A DNA stretch of 22,098 nt from an uncultured Desulfovibrio sp. (GCA_946490455.1 CAMLXE010000003.1:1-22098), one strand, 5' to 3'; positions 7,456 through 16,783 are shown, counted from the first letter of the stretch. Numbers and translations are program-made. Notes: generated by a model not told the origin, from the letters alone.

Positions 7456-7489
7456 TTTCAGGTGCCACCCTGTCTCTCAGGCACTGAAA
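7456..7489 (-). terminator. Hairpin downstream of the EamA transporter gene
   Basis: TTTCAG (7456-7461) and CTGAAA (7484-7489) plus TGCC (7463-7466) and GGCA (7480-7483) form a 10-bp stem with one bulged base. It lies just past the stop of the minus-strand transporter gene. The T-run after it on the minus strand is poor, so it may be a weak terminator or an mRNA-end structure. Confidence 0.35.
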
Positions 7490-7496
7490 AACAGGT

Positions 7497-8396
7497 TCAG
7501 CGCAGAAGAAGCAGTGCCGCTCCTGCACAGGCTGCACATGAACCCAGAATGGAGCCGCGTACAGGGCAGCGGCGTTCGAGAATGCCTGTGGCGACGAGGA
7601 GGGCAATGGGCTGAAGGCCGATGAGGGTTGAGGCCACGGCTGCCGGGAGGTTCTCAAGCGCCACGGAGGAGAGCCAGATGCCTCCGGCAGGTCCGGTAAT
7701 GCAACCCAGAGGGAGAAGCTTCCATACCTGCGGATGCGTTTTCAGGGCCGTCCATGCCGAACGGATATGTCCGAGGGCAAGGGCAGCGCACCAGATGATG
7801 ATGCAGGCTGTGGCATTTCGCATGAAGGAGAGAGGAAGAGGAGGCAGCCCCTGCCTGATGGCTTCCTTGGAAAGAACCAGCCCCACGGCCATGAGTACTG
7901 CCGAGAGCAGCGCCAGCATCACACCAATATTGCGCTTATGCGGAGGCACATGTACGGCGTGTACATCTCTCTGTTCACAGATAATGACGGCCATGACGCC
8001 GAGAGTCGCGATGATCAGACCGCAGATGCCCTGCAGGCCCAGATATTCATGCAGAAAAATGGTACCAAAGAGCGCTGTGCAGCAGGAATAGAGCGAATGG
8101 CAGACAAGGGCAGGTCGGATTCCGATCAGGAGAATGCTGCTGTACAGACAGAGATCACAGAGGATGAGCCCGATCAGGCCGGAAAGCGCCGCTACACCGA
8201 GAGAGCCTGCGGGGTAGAGGACAAGTTCTCCGGAGAAAAGACAGGCAATGCCCAGAATAAGCGAAGCCAGCGGCTGGCGCATCATGATGAAGTGAAAGAC
8301 ACCCACATGACGGGAGGACGCCGAGTTGAAAATACTCGCCAGAGACCAGGAAATGGCTGTACCCAGTCCGGCTGCAATGCCAAGCCCAAGGATCAT
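7497..8396 (-). CDS. EamA/DMT-family transporter
   Basis: This is a 299-aa hydrophobic protein, read from ATG 8396. By eye it has about ten membrane segments arranged as two repeated halves, the usual layout of EamA (10-TMS drug/metabolite exporter) proteins: the first half begins ILGLGIAAGLGTAISW and the second begins after a short hydrophilic loop (EQRDVHAVHVPPHKRN) with IGVMLALLSAVLMAVG. The C-terminal part GLQPIALLVATGILERR is typical of the second EamA repeat. The substrate cannot be told from sequence; the family exports amino acids, sugars or drugs. A longer frame opens at a TTG (8477), but the added residues are polar and not family-like. The ribosome binding site for ATG 8396 is weak (GGCAGG), so the start is not certain. 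It is convergent with the trp operon and divergent from the A2M gene. Confidence 0.8.
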   Translation of the reverse strand: MILGLGIAAGLGTAISWSLASIFNSASSRHVGVFHFIMMRQPLASLILGIACLFSGELVLYPAGSLGVAALSGLIGLILCDLCLYSSILLIGIRPALVCHSLYSCCTALFGTIFLHEYLGLQGICGLIIATLGVMAVIICEQRDVHAVHVPPHKRNIGVMLALLSAVLMAVGLVLSKEAIRQGLPPLPLSFMRNATACIIIWCAALALGHIRSAWTALKTHPQVWKLLPLGCITGPAGGIWLSSVALENLPAAVASTLIGLQPIALLVATGILERRCPVRGSILGSCAACAGAALLLLR

Positions 8397-8495
8397 GATA
8401 CCGGCCTGCCTGTTGTGGTGAACCGACTTCTGAAAGAAAGGAAAAAGCACGATAGCTCTGTCGGAGCTGGCTGGCAAGGTCGGTCATATGGCAAG

Positions 8496-8511
8496 GGCAA
8501 CGGTCGTTGCC
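8496..8511. promoter_or_regulatory. 16-bp near-perfect palindrome between divergent genes
   Basis: GGCAACGGTCGTTGCC has two perfect 7-bp arms around a 2-bp centre. It lies in the 255-bp space between the divergent EamA and A2M genes, where an operator for either would be expected. No matching regulator is recognised. Confidence 0.35.
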
Positions 8512-8590
8512 GTGTGGAAAGATCTCCTCTATAGTCACTTTGAACAACCTGCGGACGTTTTTTTGTGGCTTTTTTTCGGCCGTTGTCACG

Positions 8591-8634
8591 CGGAATCTGT
8601 CTCCTCAAACGGAGATTCCGTACAATGGTACAAT
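8591..8634 (+). promoter_or_regulatory. Stem-loop and tandem TACAAT boxes upstream of the A2M gene
   Basis: CGGAATCT (8591-8598) and AGATTCCG (8613-8620) make a perfect 8-bp inverted repeat. Immediately after come two -10-like hexamers TACAAT at 8621-8626 and 8629-8634 (each 5 of 6 to consensus). No good -35 is found at normal spacing, though TTGTCA occurs at 8583-8588. If the boxes are used, the leader to ATG 8652 would be very short. This could be an activator-dependent promoter with the repeat as binding site; that is inference. Confidence 0.3.
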
Positions 8635-8651
8635 TCTGAATGAGGTGAGTC

Positions 8652-11600
8652 ATGCACCTTGTCCTCCTTCTTGTCCTTTGTGTGCTGTTCAGCTGCCCGG
8701 CGCAGGCTGCGTCAGAGGTATCCCCTGCCTATATGAAGATGCTCCTGATTCCTCCTCTTGAAGGAAATGAGGCTCTTTCTGTCCAGTTTGTTCCAGATGA
8801 GGCCCTTTGCCGGAAAGCGTATGGAGATGACTGGAATCGACGCTGCCTTGCCGCTCCCGGACAGGATGGAGCCTTGGCGAGAGGTGTACGCCTTCTTCCT
8901 GATTTGCCCGGAGAATGGAGGTGGAACGGCAGCTCCACACTGGAATTTCGCCCGAAAGAAATGTGGCCTCAGGCGACATCCTGCACCGTCAGGCTGGACA
9001 GGCTGCTTCTTCCCTCTCGTATCAGACTGAATTCGGAGAAAATTGACTTTGCGACGCCTCCCCTTGCCTCTCTTGGTATCCATGGGACCATGTGGGTTGA
9101 TCCTGATTTGCATGGAGAGCGTGCAGTTTCCTTTGATGTGACGTTTACGACTCCTCCGGACAGAGCACTGGTGGAACGGGATACCGTTCTGCAGATTGGG
9201 GAGGGAATGCTTGGCAAAACGGAATTTGTCTGGAGCGGCGATGGCAGGGCCTGCCTGATCAGGGCGCGTATCGTGACGATGCCGGAAAAGCAGACCGCAG
9301 CCATCCTGCGCCTGCCCGGTATTGCCGGGAAAGTCATTCGGGAGGGGACAGGCTGGAAGGTCCCGGAACAGGAAAGGACAGCCATGCAGCAGGTGACTGT
9401 CCCCGGCCTGTCTTCACTGTTTCGCATTCAGGAAGCCTGGCTGGAACCGGTTCGGAATGCCTCTCTGGCCGGTGAGTATCATCTCACGCTCAAAACGTCT
9501 CTGCTCATTCGACCCGATACCGTGCTCAAGGCCATGACAGCCCTGCAGCTTCCTCGTTCTCTTCAGCCTGACGCTGCAGAAGCAACTCCGTGGACCAGAG
9601 CTCCCATTATTGATGAAGAAGTGCTCAACCGATCCACAAAAGTAAAGGTGGAATCCCTTCAACCGGCTGATCAGCCCGCAGAAACATTGCGGTTTAAGGT
9701 AGCTGTGGAACCGGATGCCTATCTGTTTCTGGATTTGCCGGGAGGATTCGGCCCCTCTCAGGACCTGCCTCTCCAGCGCTCATGGAGAGAGGTCTTTCAT
9801 GCCTCTCCATTTGGGGTGGAACTTGATTTCCTTCAGCCGGGCAATGTTCTTGTCCTTGGCGGCGAGCAGAAACTGGACCTTTATGCCAGTGGGCTGAGTG
9901 CCATACACTGGCGTGCTTCCCGTGTCCTGAATCCTTTTCTTGGATTCCTTGCGATGCAGAGTTCTCCCTTTGCGGACAGCAATATGCTGCTGGATGCTCT
10001 GGGGGATGCCTGTGAAGGGGATATTCCGTTGCAGCGTACCGCGCCGGGAGGGCCTCAGTTCGCAGTTCTGGACATGGTGCCCATGCTGCAGGATGGCCGT
10101 GGACTCATGCAGATTCAGCTTTCCGGCATGGATGGAGATCGAAAGGTTGCCGAGGCTGTTCGCCTTGTGCTGATTACGGATCTTGGCCTTGTCGCGAAAA
10201 GGAATGCGAACGGAACGCGGGATGTGTTTGTCTGTTCCCTCAAGGAAGGGAATCCTGTTCGCGGAGCCAGCGTGTCCATCCTTGGTTCCAACGGGCTGCC
10301 TGTGGCCGAAGCCGTTACCGATGCGGATGGCCGGGCCATGTTGCCATCCGTATCCGGTATGGAGCGTGAGAAGACCCCTGTGGCCATAATCGCCCGACGG
10401 GATCACGATATGGCCTGGCTGCCACTCAATGACTTTTCTCGTGTCGTCGATTATTCCCGTTTCCCCATTCAGGGCCAGACTGGCAGTGAGGACGGAATCA
10501 ATGCCTATGTCTTCAGTGAGCGCGGCATGTTTCGTCCCGGAGAGACTGTTCATTTTGGTGTGATCATACGACGTGGTGACTGGAAGGCTCTCCCGTCAGG
10601 ACTCCCTTTTGTTGCGGAGCTCCGTGATGCTTCAGAACGTACGATCATGCAGCGTCAGTTCTCTGTAGGGCCGGATGGGCTTGCAGAACTGAGCTGGCAT
10701 TCCTCGGAGGGGGCTGCCGCTGGGCGGTATCGCCTTGACATACAGATGCCGGACCCCAATGGCATTCCTGAGGTCCTTGGGTCGGGAGCTGTTCGACTTG
10801 AAGAGTTTCAGCCGGATACGCTATCCATTGCCGCACAGGTCGTTCCAGACCCCGGAAAGGGATGGATCAGCTCTGCCGACGCCGTAGCCAGAATTGATCT
10901 CAAGAATCTGTACGGTACGCCTGCCGGGAATCGTCGTCTGCGGGGGCAGCTTTCTGTCAGTCCGGTGCGGCTGACATTCCCCGGATACGAGGATTTCACC
11001 TTCCACGATGCCATGCCCTATCGGGGATCGGCGCTGCGCCTTGATCTTGCCGAGGTTCGTACTGATGCGGAGGGAAGGGCCGAGCTTCCCCTGCCTCTTG
11101 AGAGATTACGCGGTGGCACACTGGCCTGTTCCCTGCTGATCGAAGGATTTGAACCCGGCGGGGGAAGGGCTGTGACCATGCGCCAGTCTTTCCTTGTCTC
11201 TCCGCTCAGGGCCATTCTGGGCTATCGGCCTTCCGGTGCAGGGTGCAATCTTGAGTTCATTCCTGAAGGAAGCGCAAGCCAGCTTGAATTTGTCGCCCTT
11301 GACTCGTCGCTTCACCGTACCGATCCGGGTAAACTGAGCTTTTCCGTTGCGGAACGTCGTTCTGTAACCAGTCTGGTCACAGACAGCGAGGGGCGTTACC
11401 GGTATGACGAAACACCAGTGGAGCGGGAGGTCTCTGTTACAGAACAGACCTTCGATGATGAAGGAAATCTGGTGTGGTCCATTCCCACGGCACGTCCCGG
11501 AGAATATCTGCTCAGCGTGCGTGATACTTCGGGACAGGTCATGGCACGAATTCCCTTTGTGGTGGCGGGAAACGATGATTTGCGTCCCGCCCTGAAGGAT

Positions 11601-14216
11601 CGTCTTCCCTCGGGTACACTGCGCTTGCGTACGGACAGGGTGGATTATGCGCCGGGTGAGAAGGTCCGGCTTCTCCTTTCTGCGCCATATGATGGCATTG
11701 GTCTGATAACGCTTGAACGGGACAGTGTCGTGGCCTGGCGCTGGTTCCATGCCCAAGCTGGAAACAGTGTGCAGGAAATTGACATCCCCAGCAATTTTGA
11801 GGGACGGGCCTATGTCAACGTGTCACTGGCGCGTTCGATTTCTTCGTCAGAGAGTTTCATTCAGCCCCATTCCTGCGCGGTAACACCCATTACCGTGAAC
11901 GGCAGCGCACGAAACATGGGACTTCAGCTTGCTGTTCCGGAAAGCAGGGTCGCACCGGGGAGTGTCGTTGCTGTTGCCCTGTCTGCCAGACATCCCGGCA
12001 AGGCCATTCTTTTTGCGGTGGATGAAGGCGTTCTTCAGCTTACCGCCTTTGCGACACCTGATCCTCTGAGATATCTGCTTGAGGACAGGGCTCTGGAAGT
12101 TGAGACACTGCAGATGTTTGACCTGCTCATGCCGGAGTATGGGCGGTATCATATCCCGGCCTATGGCGGCGATATGGAAAAGACCGGAGGGAGATTCCAT
12201 AATCCCTTCAAGCGAAAGGGAGAACCTCCGCTCAGCTGGTGGAGTGGAATCGTGGACATAGGTCCTGAGGCCCGAACCTTTTCCATTCCTGTTCCGGGAT
12301 ATTATAACGGCAGTGTACGCATCATGGCCGTGGCTGTTTCTCCGGACATGACCGGAAATGCCGAGGCAGCGGCCCTCATTCAGGGATCTGTTGTCCTGAC
12401 CCCTCAGCTTCCGCTGCTTGCTGCTCCGGGAGACAGCTTTGACGCTTCTCTTGCTGTGGCCAATACGACAGACAGAGACATGACGTTCCGACTGACTGCA
12501 GAAATGGATTCGGCTCTGCATCCAGCAGTCCCTTTGCCCGAAACGATTGCCGTTGCGGCAGGGGGGGAACAGCAGGTACCTTTTCGCATTCAGGTCGGTG
12601 ATGAACCGGGCAATGCCACAGTACGTTTTGCGGTGACTGATTCTGATGGCAGAGAAACTGTACGTTCGGCGTCACTGTCCGTACGCCCGGCTTCAGCTCT
12701 GCGTGAGAGCCTGCAGGTCGGGACAGCTTCATCCTCCATGCGTATTGAAACCGGACGTGAACTTTACCCGTGGTCTGCCAGGGGGTCAGCTTCGGTTTCT
12801 GTGCTGCCCCTGCCCGCCTTGCGGGGACTTGTCCGCTACCTTGACAGCTATCCCTATACCTGTACGGAACAGCGCATCAGCCGGGCCATGCCCTATGCAC
12901 TGCTGATGAATTCACCGGACTTGCTTGCAGATGCCGGGAGCAGGCCTGAAGACATTCTGAAAAGGTCCAGACAATATGTGGATGAGGCCATTCAGGGAAT
13001 TCAGCAGGGACTGAACTGGAATGGAATTGCGCTATGGCCAGGAGGACAGGCCGATTTGCTGGTTACGGCGTATGCTGCCGATTTCCTGCTGACCATGCGC
13101 GAGTCTGGCGCTGCATTGCCCGGAGGTTTGCTGGAGAGTGTCTGCAATACCCTTGAGCGCGCTCTGGACCGGATTCCTGAATCTCTGGAGGATGGGCGTG
13201 CGCAGGCCTATGGTCTCTGGGTGCTGACCCGTGAGGGGAGAATTACCACCCGTTCACTTGAACAGCTCGTCAGACAGCTTGAGGAGCGCATTCCCGGATG
13301 GCAGGAAGATGTGACTTCCTCCCTGCTCGCCGGAAGCTGTGCCATCATGCGCATGCATGATGATGCAAATCGTCTTGTTGACCTGTATCAGACTCCGGGA
13401 AACGCGTTCCGGCAGCAGGACCTGCTTGATGCCCTTGGCGTTCAGTCTCTTCGGGCTTCAGTGCTGGCACGGCATTTCCCGGCAAAAATTGCACAGGAGC
13501 GTTCCGTACTTGCTCAGGAACTTCTGGATACCATCAATCACGGTGGATATGTAAGCCTGTCCTCGGCCCTTGGCATTCGGGCCCTTTTGGATTTGGGACA
13601 GGGGCTGGAAAGCAGATCTCTTTCTCAGGTTGGCCTGCGCTGCACAGCCATGCAGCCGGGCTTTGATTCCATACCCGCAGTGGCGCAGGAACATTCAGGC
13701 ATGCTGACCCTGTTCCAGCCGGGTTGTGCTGCCTATGCTCTGGACATGCCGGAGCAGGGACCTGAACTGTACTGGGAAGTTTCAGAACAGGGATTCGATC
13801 GCCGACCGCCTTCGGAAGCGCTGATGCAGGGGCTTGAGGTCTCTCGCGTCTATCTTGATGCAGAAGGACTTCCCGCGCAGACAGTGCAGCAGGGGGATAT
13901 GATCACCGTACGCATAACAGCCAGATCGCATGGTGCCCCTGTTTCCGATGTGGCGCTGGTGGATCTGCTGCCCGGTGGTTTTGAGCATGTGCTTTCGGAA
14001 ACTCCGGATATGACTGAAGCCGGTGATGGAAACATGGACAGAAGAGAGGACAGAATGCTTTTCTTCCTGTCTCTTGATACGGAACCACACTCAGTGAGCT
14101 ACAAGATCCGTGCCGTAAACAGGGGAAGCTTTGCCTTGCCACCTGTTCAGGCAGAGGCCATGTACAACAGAAGTCTGCGTGCCCATTCGCAGGCTGGTGT
14201 CATTGAGGTGAAGTGA
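8652..14216 (+). CDS. Bacterial alpha-2-macroglobulin, thioester type (YfhM-like)
   Basis: This 1854-aa exported protein starts at ATG 8652 after a GAGGTGAG site. It begins with a hydrophobic signal peptide ending AQA (cleavage after residue 19 likely); an LFSC at 12-15 gives a weak lipobox alternative. Macroglobulin domains follow: the NAYVFSERGMFRPGETVHFG segment lies near residue 615 and RVDYAPGEKVRLLLS near 1000. AVDEGVLQLTAF near 1122 is the usual marker before the thioester domain. The thioester motif is CTEQ, Cys1404 to Gln1407, within YPYTCTEQR, so this is the thioester-bearing class, like E. coli YfhM rather than YfaS. Known homologues sit in the periplasm and trap proteases covalently. 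pbpC follows directly, the classic partner. It is longer than the E. coli protein but shows no break in frame. Confidence 0.92.
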   Translation: MHLVLLLVLCVLFSCPAQAASEVSPAYMKMLLIPPLEGNEALSVQFVPDEALCRKAYGDDWNRRCLAAPGQDGALARGVRLLPDLPGEWRWNGSSTLEFRPKEMWPQATSCTVRLDRLLLPSRIRLNSEKIDFATPPLASLGIHGTMWVDPDLHGERAVSFDVTFTTPPDRALVERDTVLQIGEGMLGKTEFVWSGDGRACLIRARIVTMPEKQTAAILRLPGIAGKVIREGTGWKVPEQERTAMQQVTVPGLSSLFRIQEAWLEPVRNASLAGEYHLTLKTSLLIRPDTVLKAMTALQLPRSLQPDAAEATPWTRAPIIDEEVLNRSTKVKVESLQPADQPAETLRFKVAVEPDAYLFLDLPGGFGPSQDLPLQRSWREVFHASPFGVELDFLQPGNVLVLGGEQKLDLYASGLSAIHWRASRVLNPFLGFLAMQSSPFADSNMLLDALGDACEGDIPLQRTAPGGPQFAVLDMVPMLQDGRGLMQIQLSGMDGDRKVAEAVRLVLITDLGLVAKRNANGTRDVFVCSLKEGNPVRGASVSILGSNGLPVAEAVTDADGRAMLPSVSGMEREKTPVAIIARRDHDMAWLPLNDFSRVVDYSRFPIQGQTGSEDGINAYVFSERGMFRPGETVHFGVIIRRGDWKALPSGLPFVAELRDASERTIMQRQFSVGPDGLAELSWHSSEGAAAGRYRLDIQMPDPNGIPEVLGSGAVRLEEFQPDTLSIAAQVVPDPGKGWISSADAVARIDLKNLYGTPAGNRRLRGQLSVSPVRLTFPGYEDFTFHDAMPYRGSALRLDLAEVRTDAEGRAELPLPLERLRGGTLACSLLIEGFEPGGGRAVTMRQSFLVSPLRAILGYRPSGAGCNLEFIPEGSASQLEFVALDSSLHRTDPGKLSFSVAERRSVTSLVTDSEGRYRYDETPVEREVSVTEQTFDDEGNLVWSIPTARPGEYLLSVRDTSGQVMARIPFVVAGNDDLRPALKDRLPSGTLRLRTDRVDYAPGEKVRLLLSAPYDGIGLITLERDSVVAWRWFHAQAGNSVQEIDIPSNFEGRAYVNVSLARSISSSESFIQPHSCAVTPITVNGSARNMGLQLAVPESRVAPGSVVAVALSARHPGKAILFAVDEGVLQLTAFATPDPLRYLLEDRALEVETLQMFDLLMPEYGRYHIPAYGGDMEKTGGRFHNPFKRKGEPPLSWWSGIVDIGPEARTFSIPVPGYYNGSVRIMAVAVSPDMTGNAEAAALIQGSVVLTPQLPLLAAPGDSFDASLAVANTTDRDMTFRLTAEMDSALHPAVPLPETIAVAAGGEQQVPFRIQVGDEPGNATVRFAVTDSDGRETVRSASLSVRPASALRESLQVGTASSSMRIETGRELYPWSARGSASVSVLPLPALRGLVRYLDSYPYTCTEQRISRAMPYALLMNSPDLLADAGSRPEDILKRSRQYVDEAIQGIQQGLNWNGIALWPGGQADLLVTAYAADFLLTMRESGAALPGGLLESVCNTLERALDRIPESLEDGRAQAYGLWVLTREGRITTRSLEQLVRQLEERIPGWQEDVTSSLLAGSCAIMRMHDDANRLVDLYQTPGNAFRQQDLLDALGVQSLRASVLARHFPAKIAQERSVLAQELLDTINHGGYVSLSSALGIRALLDLGQGLESRSLSQVGLRCTAMQPGFDSIPAVAQEHSGMLTLFQPGCAAYALDMPEQGPELYWEVSEQGFDRRPPSEALMQGLEVSRVYLDAEGLPAQTVQQGDMITVRITARSHGAPVSDVALVDLLPGGFEHVLSETPDMTEAGDGNMDRREDRMLFFLSLDTEPHSVSYKIRAVNRGSFALPPVQAEAMYNRSLRAHSQAGVIEVK

Positions 14217-14230
14217 ATCCCCAAGGGGAT
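14217..14230 (+). repeat. Short perfect hairpin after the A2M stop codon
   Basis: ATCCCC and GGGGAT (14217-14222 and 14225-14230) flank only AA, directly after the A2M stop codon. No T-run follows, so it is unlikely to terminate. It may stabilise or separate the A2M and pbpC parts of one mRNA. A 2-nt loop would have to open slightly in RNA. Confidence 0.35.
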
Positions 14231-14258
14231 CACTGAGAAGATCCGAAAGGTCTGTCTC

Positions 14259-14330
14259 ATGCCGCTGAAAAGTCCGCTGGCTGGAAAGCAGTATGCTTTC
14301 ACCTGGATGGCAGTAGAAGGGTCTGTTTGA
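14259..14330 (+). CDS. Possible 23-aa leader ORF overlapping the pbpC start
   Basis: A short ORF opens at ATG 14259, 8 nt after AAAGG (14246-14250), and ends at TGA 14328-14330. Its stop overlaps the TTG start of pbpC as TTGA, the geometry of translational coupling. Inside it, GAAAGCA (14284-14290) and TGCTTTC (14294-14300) form a perfect 7-bp hairpin with a 3-nt loop, which could modulate ribosome passage. The peptide (begins MPLKSPLAGKQ) is not recognised and has no obvious signal or membrane segment. It may be a coupling device for a poor start codon, or a chance ORF. Confidence 0.3.
   Translation: MPLKSPLAGKQYAFTWMAVEGSV
14315..14321 (+). promoter_or_regulatory. Ribosome binding site that decides the TTG start of pbpC
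   Basis: AGAAGGG lies 5 nt before TTG 14327. The next in-frame candidate, GTG 14348, has AAGGA only 2 nt away, too close to serve it. No ATG lies in frame before the transmembrane segment, so TTG 14327 is preferred. Confidence 0.55.
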
Positions 14331-16735
14331 AACATCCGGGAAGGAACGTGCGTAAAGCTGTCTGGATCACACTGGCAATCCTGTTGATGCTGCCGTCTGC
14401 ATGGTTTTGGGGATGGCTGCTCCTGTCGCCGGCGCCACCGCTGCTTGAGGGCATTTCCTTTTCGCCGCTGGTTCTGGACAGAGAAGGCCATCTGCTGCGT
14501 ATGGGGCTTTCCGAGGATGAAAAATACCGGGTGCGTGTGCGCGTGCACGAAGTGGCTCCAGAGGCGATTCAGGCTGTATTGCTCTATGAAGACAGATACT
14601 TCTATCGTCATCCCGGGGTAAATCCCCTGTCTCTGTTCCGGGCTGGAGCTGACATGCTTGGCGGAGCGCGACGTATGGGTGGCTCAACAATCACCATGCA
14701 GGTGGCAAGGCTTCGTCTGGGACTGAAAACAAGCTCGCCTGTGGGCAAGCTTGAGCAGATGGCCCGGGCCCTTCAATATGAATATCACTATTCCAAGGAT
14801 GAAATCCTCGAAGCCTATTTCAATCTCGCACCCTATGGAGGCAATATAGAGGGCATCGGGGCCGCTGCCCGTATCTATTTTCATACGACCCCCTGGAAAC
14901 TTTCCAGAACCGAATGCCTTGCTCTTGCGGTCATTCCCCAGAACCCTGTCAGGCGTTCCCCTCTGAAAGGAGAAGATTTTGAGTCGGCCCGCATGCGGAT
15001 GCAGGCCCTTGTGAACGAGGAGGAGCCGGGATTTCTGCAGAAGCAGCACACTTCATTTCCGTCAGAGAACAGGGCCTCCTTTGAGTCCGTCAGAGGTGCC
15101 ACAGAATATTTTTTCCTGCGGTCGTCTTCGACAGATGGGACTTCCCTTTCTCCTTTGCGTGTTCATGGTCCGGCGCAGCTTCCGTTTACTGCACCGCATG
15201 TATCCGCCGAGCTGTTACCTCTCTCTCAGGACGGTCACCCAATTCGTTCTTTCCTTGATTCTTCTCTTCAGCGGACGCTTGAACGGAGCATTCGTGCCTT
15301 TGCTGCACGCGGGCGCCGATATGGCCTGAATAACGCGGCAGCGCTCCTGATTCACTGGCCAAGCATGGAAGTACGGGCACTTGTCGGGTCAGCCGATTTT
15401 CATAATGAATGTATTTCAGGACAGGTGGATGGCACACGGGCCCGTCGTTCTCCCGGTTCCACGCTCAAGCCGTTCATTTATGCAATGGCTCTGGATCAGG
15501 GACTTATTCACCCTCAGACGCTGCTTTCAGACTCTCCGCGAAGTTTCGGTGGGTATGATCCCGAAAATTTTGATCGGTCCTTCAGGGGACCCTTACCGGC
15601 CCATGAAGCATTGCGAGCCAGTCGTAACCTGCCTGCCATTACGCTGGCTTCAAAACTGCATCCTGATCTGTATTCCTTCCTCCAGCGGGCCGGGGTAGAG
15701 CTGCCTTTTGATGCGGAACATTACGGCCTGAGCCTTGTGCTTGGCGGTGCGGAAGTTTCCATGCGGGAAATCGGGGAGCTGTACGCCATGCTGGCAAACA
15801 AGGGCGTATGGCGATTTGCCCGTCTCTATGAAGGGGAACCGGAGCAAAAGGCAAAGTCCCTGCTTTCCCCAGAAGCGGCCATTGTAACCTTACGCATGCT
15901 GGAAGATGAAAGAAACAGCGTACGGACACGCTGGGGAAGGCTTCCCCTGCGGTTCAAGACAGGAACCTCCAACGGATTTCGTGACGCATGGACAGCCGGT
16001 GTGGTCGGTCCCTATGTTCTGGTCGTATGGGTCGGCAATTTTGACAATACGGCCAATCCGTTGCTGGTTGGCGGTGAGGTGGCGGCTCCCCTTTTTACGG
16101 ACATTGCTCAGGCTCTGGCCTCAAATGAACGTGAAAACCTGCAGGATCTGATTCCGGAGCAGCAGAAGGGGCTGAATATTACACGGGAAACTGTCTGCGC
16201 GGCGACGGGAGATCTGGATATTTCTCTGTGCCCCGACACCGTTGAAACGTGGTATATCCCCGGGCGTTCTCCCACACGGTCATCGGGGGTTTTCCGCCGA
16301 ATTCTGATTGATACGGAAACAGGGCTGCGTGCCTGTCGTTCCGTTCCCGGAAAGACAGAAGAACGTGTATGGGAATTCTGGCCTTCGGATCTGACGGCTC
16401 TGTTCCTTCAGGCAGGAGTGGTCAAACCGCCTCCGCCTCCTTTTGCACCGGAGTGCGTTTCGGAAGTACAGCCCGGTCTGCCGCCGCGCATTCTGTCACC
16501 GAAGGAAGGTATGATCTATCGCATACGTCCTTCAGAGACCGGAAGAGATACCATTCCTCTCATCGCCGGGGCAGATGCGGATGCCAGCGCCATTTTCTGG
16601 TTTACAGGTGATCGGTTTATCGGGCGCAGCCTTCCCGGCAAAACCATTTTATGGAGTCCGGCAAGCGGCAGACACCTTCTGCGGGCAGTGGACGACAGGG
16701 GGCGTTCCTGTACGCAGACTGTTGATGTCAGATAG
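14327..16735 (+). CDS. pbpC: Penicillin-binding protein 1C (PbpC)
   Basis: The 802-aa bifunctional murein synthase is anchored by one N-terminal membrane segment (about residues 12-33). The glycosyltransferase (GT51) domain has catalytic Glu88 in YEDRYFYRHPGV and the GGSTITMQVAR motif from 118. The transpeptidase domain has the SxxK serine Ser378 and Lys381 in SPGSTLKP, the SxN-type motif SRN at 432-434, and KTGTS with Lys544. A C-terminal BiPBP_C-type domain (about 710-802, starting PRILSPKEGMIYRI) marks it as PBP1C rather than 1A or 1B. The start is a TTG with a good ribosome binding site. It follows the A2M gene after about 110 nt and is probably cotranscribed; the pair is thought to defend and repair the envelope. 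Confidence 0.94.
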   Translation: MKHPGRNVRKAVWITLAILLMLPSAWFWGWLLLSPAPPLLEGISFSPLVLDREGHLLRMGLSEDEKYRVRVRVHEVAPEAIQAVLLYEDRYFYRHPGVNPLSLFRAGADMLGGARRMGGSTITMQVARLRLGLKTSSPVGKLEQMARALQYEYHYSKDEILEAYFNLAPYGGNIEGIGAAARIYFHTTPWKLSRTECLALAVIPQNPVRRSPLKGEDFESARMRMQALVNEEEPGFLQKQHTSFPSENRASFESVRGATEYFFLRSSSTDGTSLSPLRVHGPAQLPFTAPHVSAELLPLSQDGHPIRSFLDSSLQRTLERSIRAFAARGRRYGLNNAAALLIHWPSMEVRALVGSADFHNECISGQVDGTRARRSPGSTLKPFIYAMALDQGLIHPQTLLSDSPRSFGGYDPENFDRSFRGPLPAHEALRASRNLPAITLASKLHPDLYSFLQRAGVELPFDAEHYGLSLVLGGAEVSMREIGELYAMLANKGVWRFARLYEGEPEQKAKSLLSPEAAIVTLRMLEDERNSVRTRWGRLPLRFKTGTSNGFRDAWTAGVVGPYVLVVWVGNFDNTANPLLVGGEVAAPLFTDIAQALASNERENLQDLIPEQQKGLNITRETVCAATGDLDISLCPDTVETWYIPGRSPTRSSGVFRRILIDTETGLRACRSVPGKTEERVWEFWPSDLTALFLQAGVVKPPPPPFAPECVSEVQPGLPPRILSPKEGMIYRIRPSETGRDTIPLIAGADADASAIFWFTGDRFIGRSLPGKTILWSPASGRHLLRAVDDRGRSCTQTVDVR

Positions 16736-16783
16736 GTGATGTTACAGTCTGATGGTATTACGCATGGCATCACACCTCTGGAG

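Noticed and set aside
7734..8534. Long plus-strand ORF (266 aa) antisense to the EamA transporter
   Set aside because: It is polar, low in family-like content and lies opposite a gene with clear membrane repeats; it is a shadow frame.
16736..16773. GTGATG / CATCAC inverted repeat between convergent pbpC and acyltransferase genes
   Set aside because: Arms are only 6 bp with a 26-nt loop and no T-run, so it cannot be supported as a terminator.
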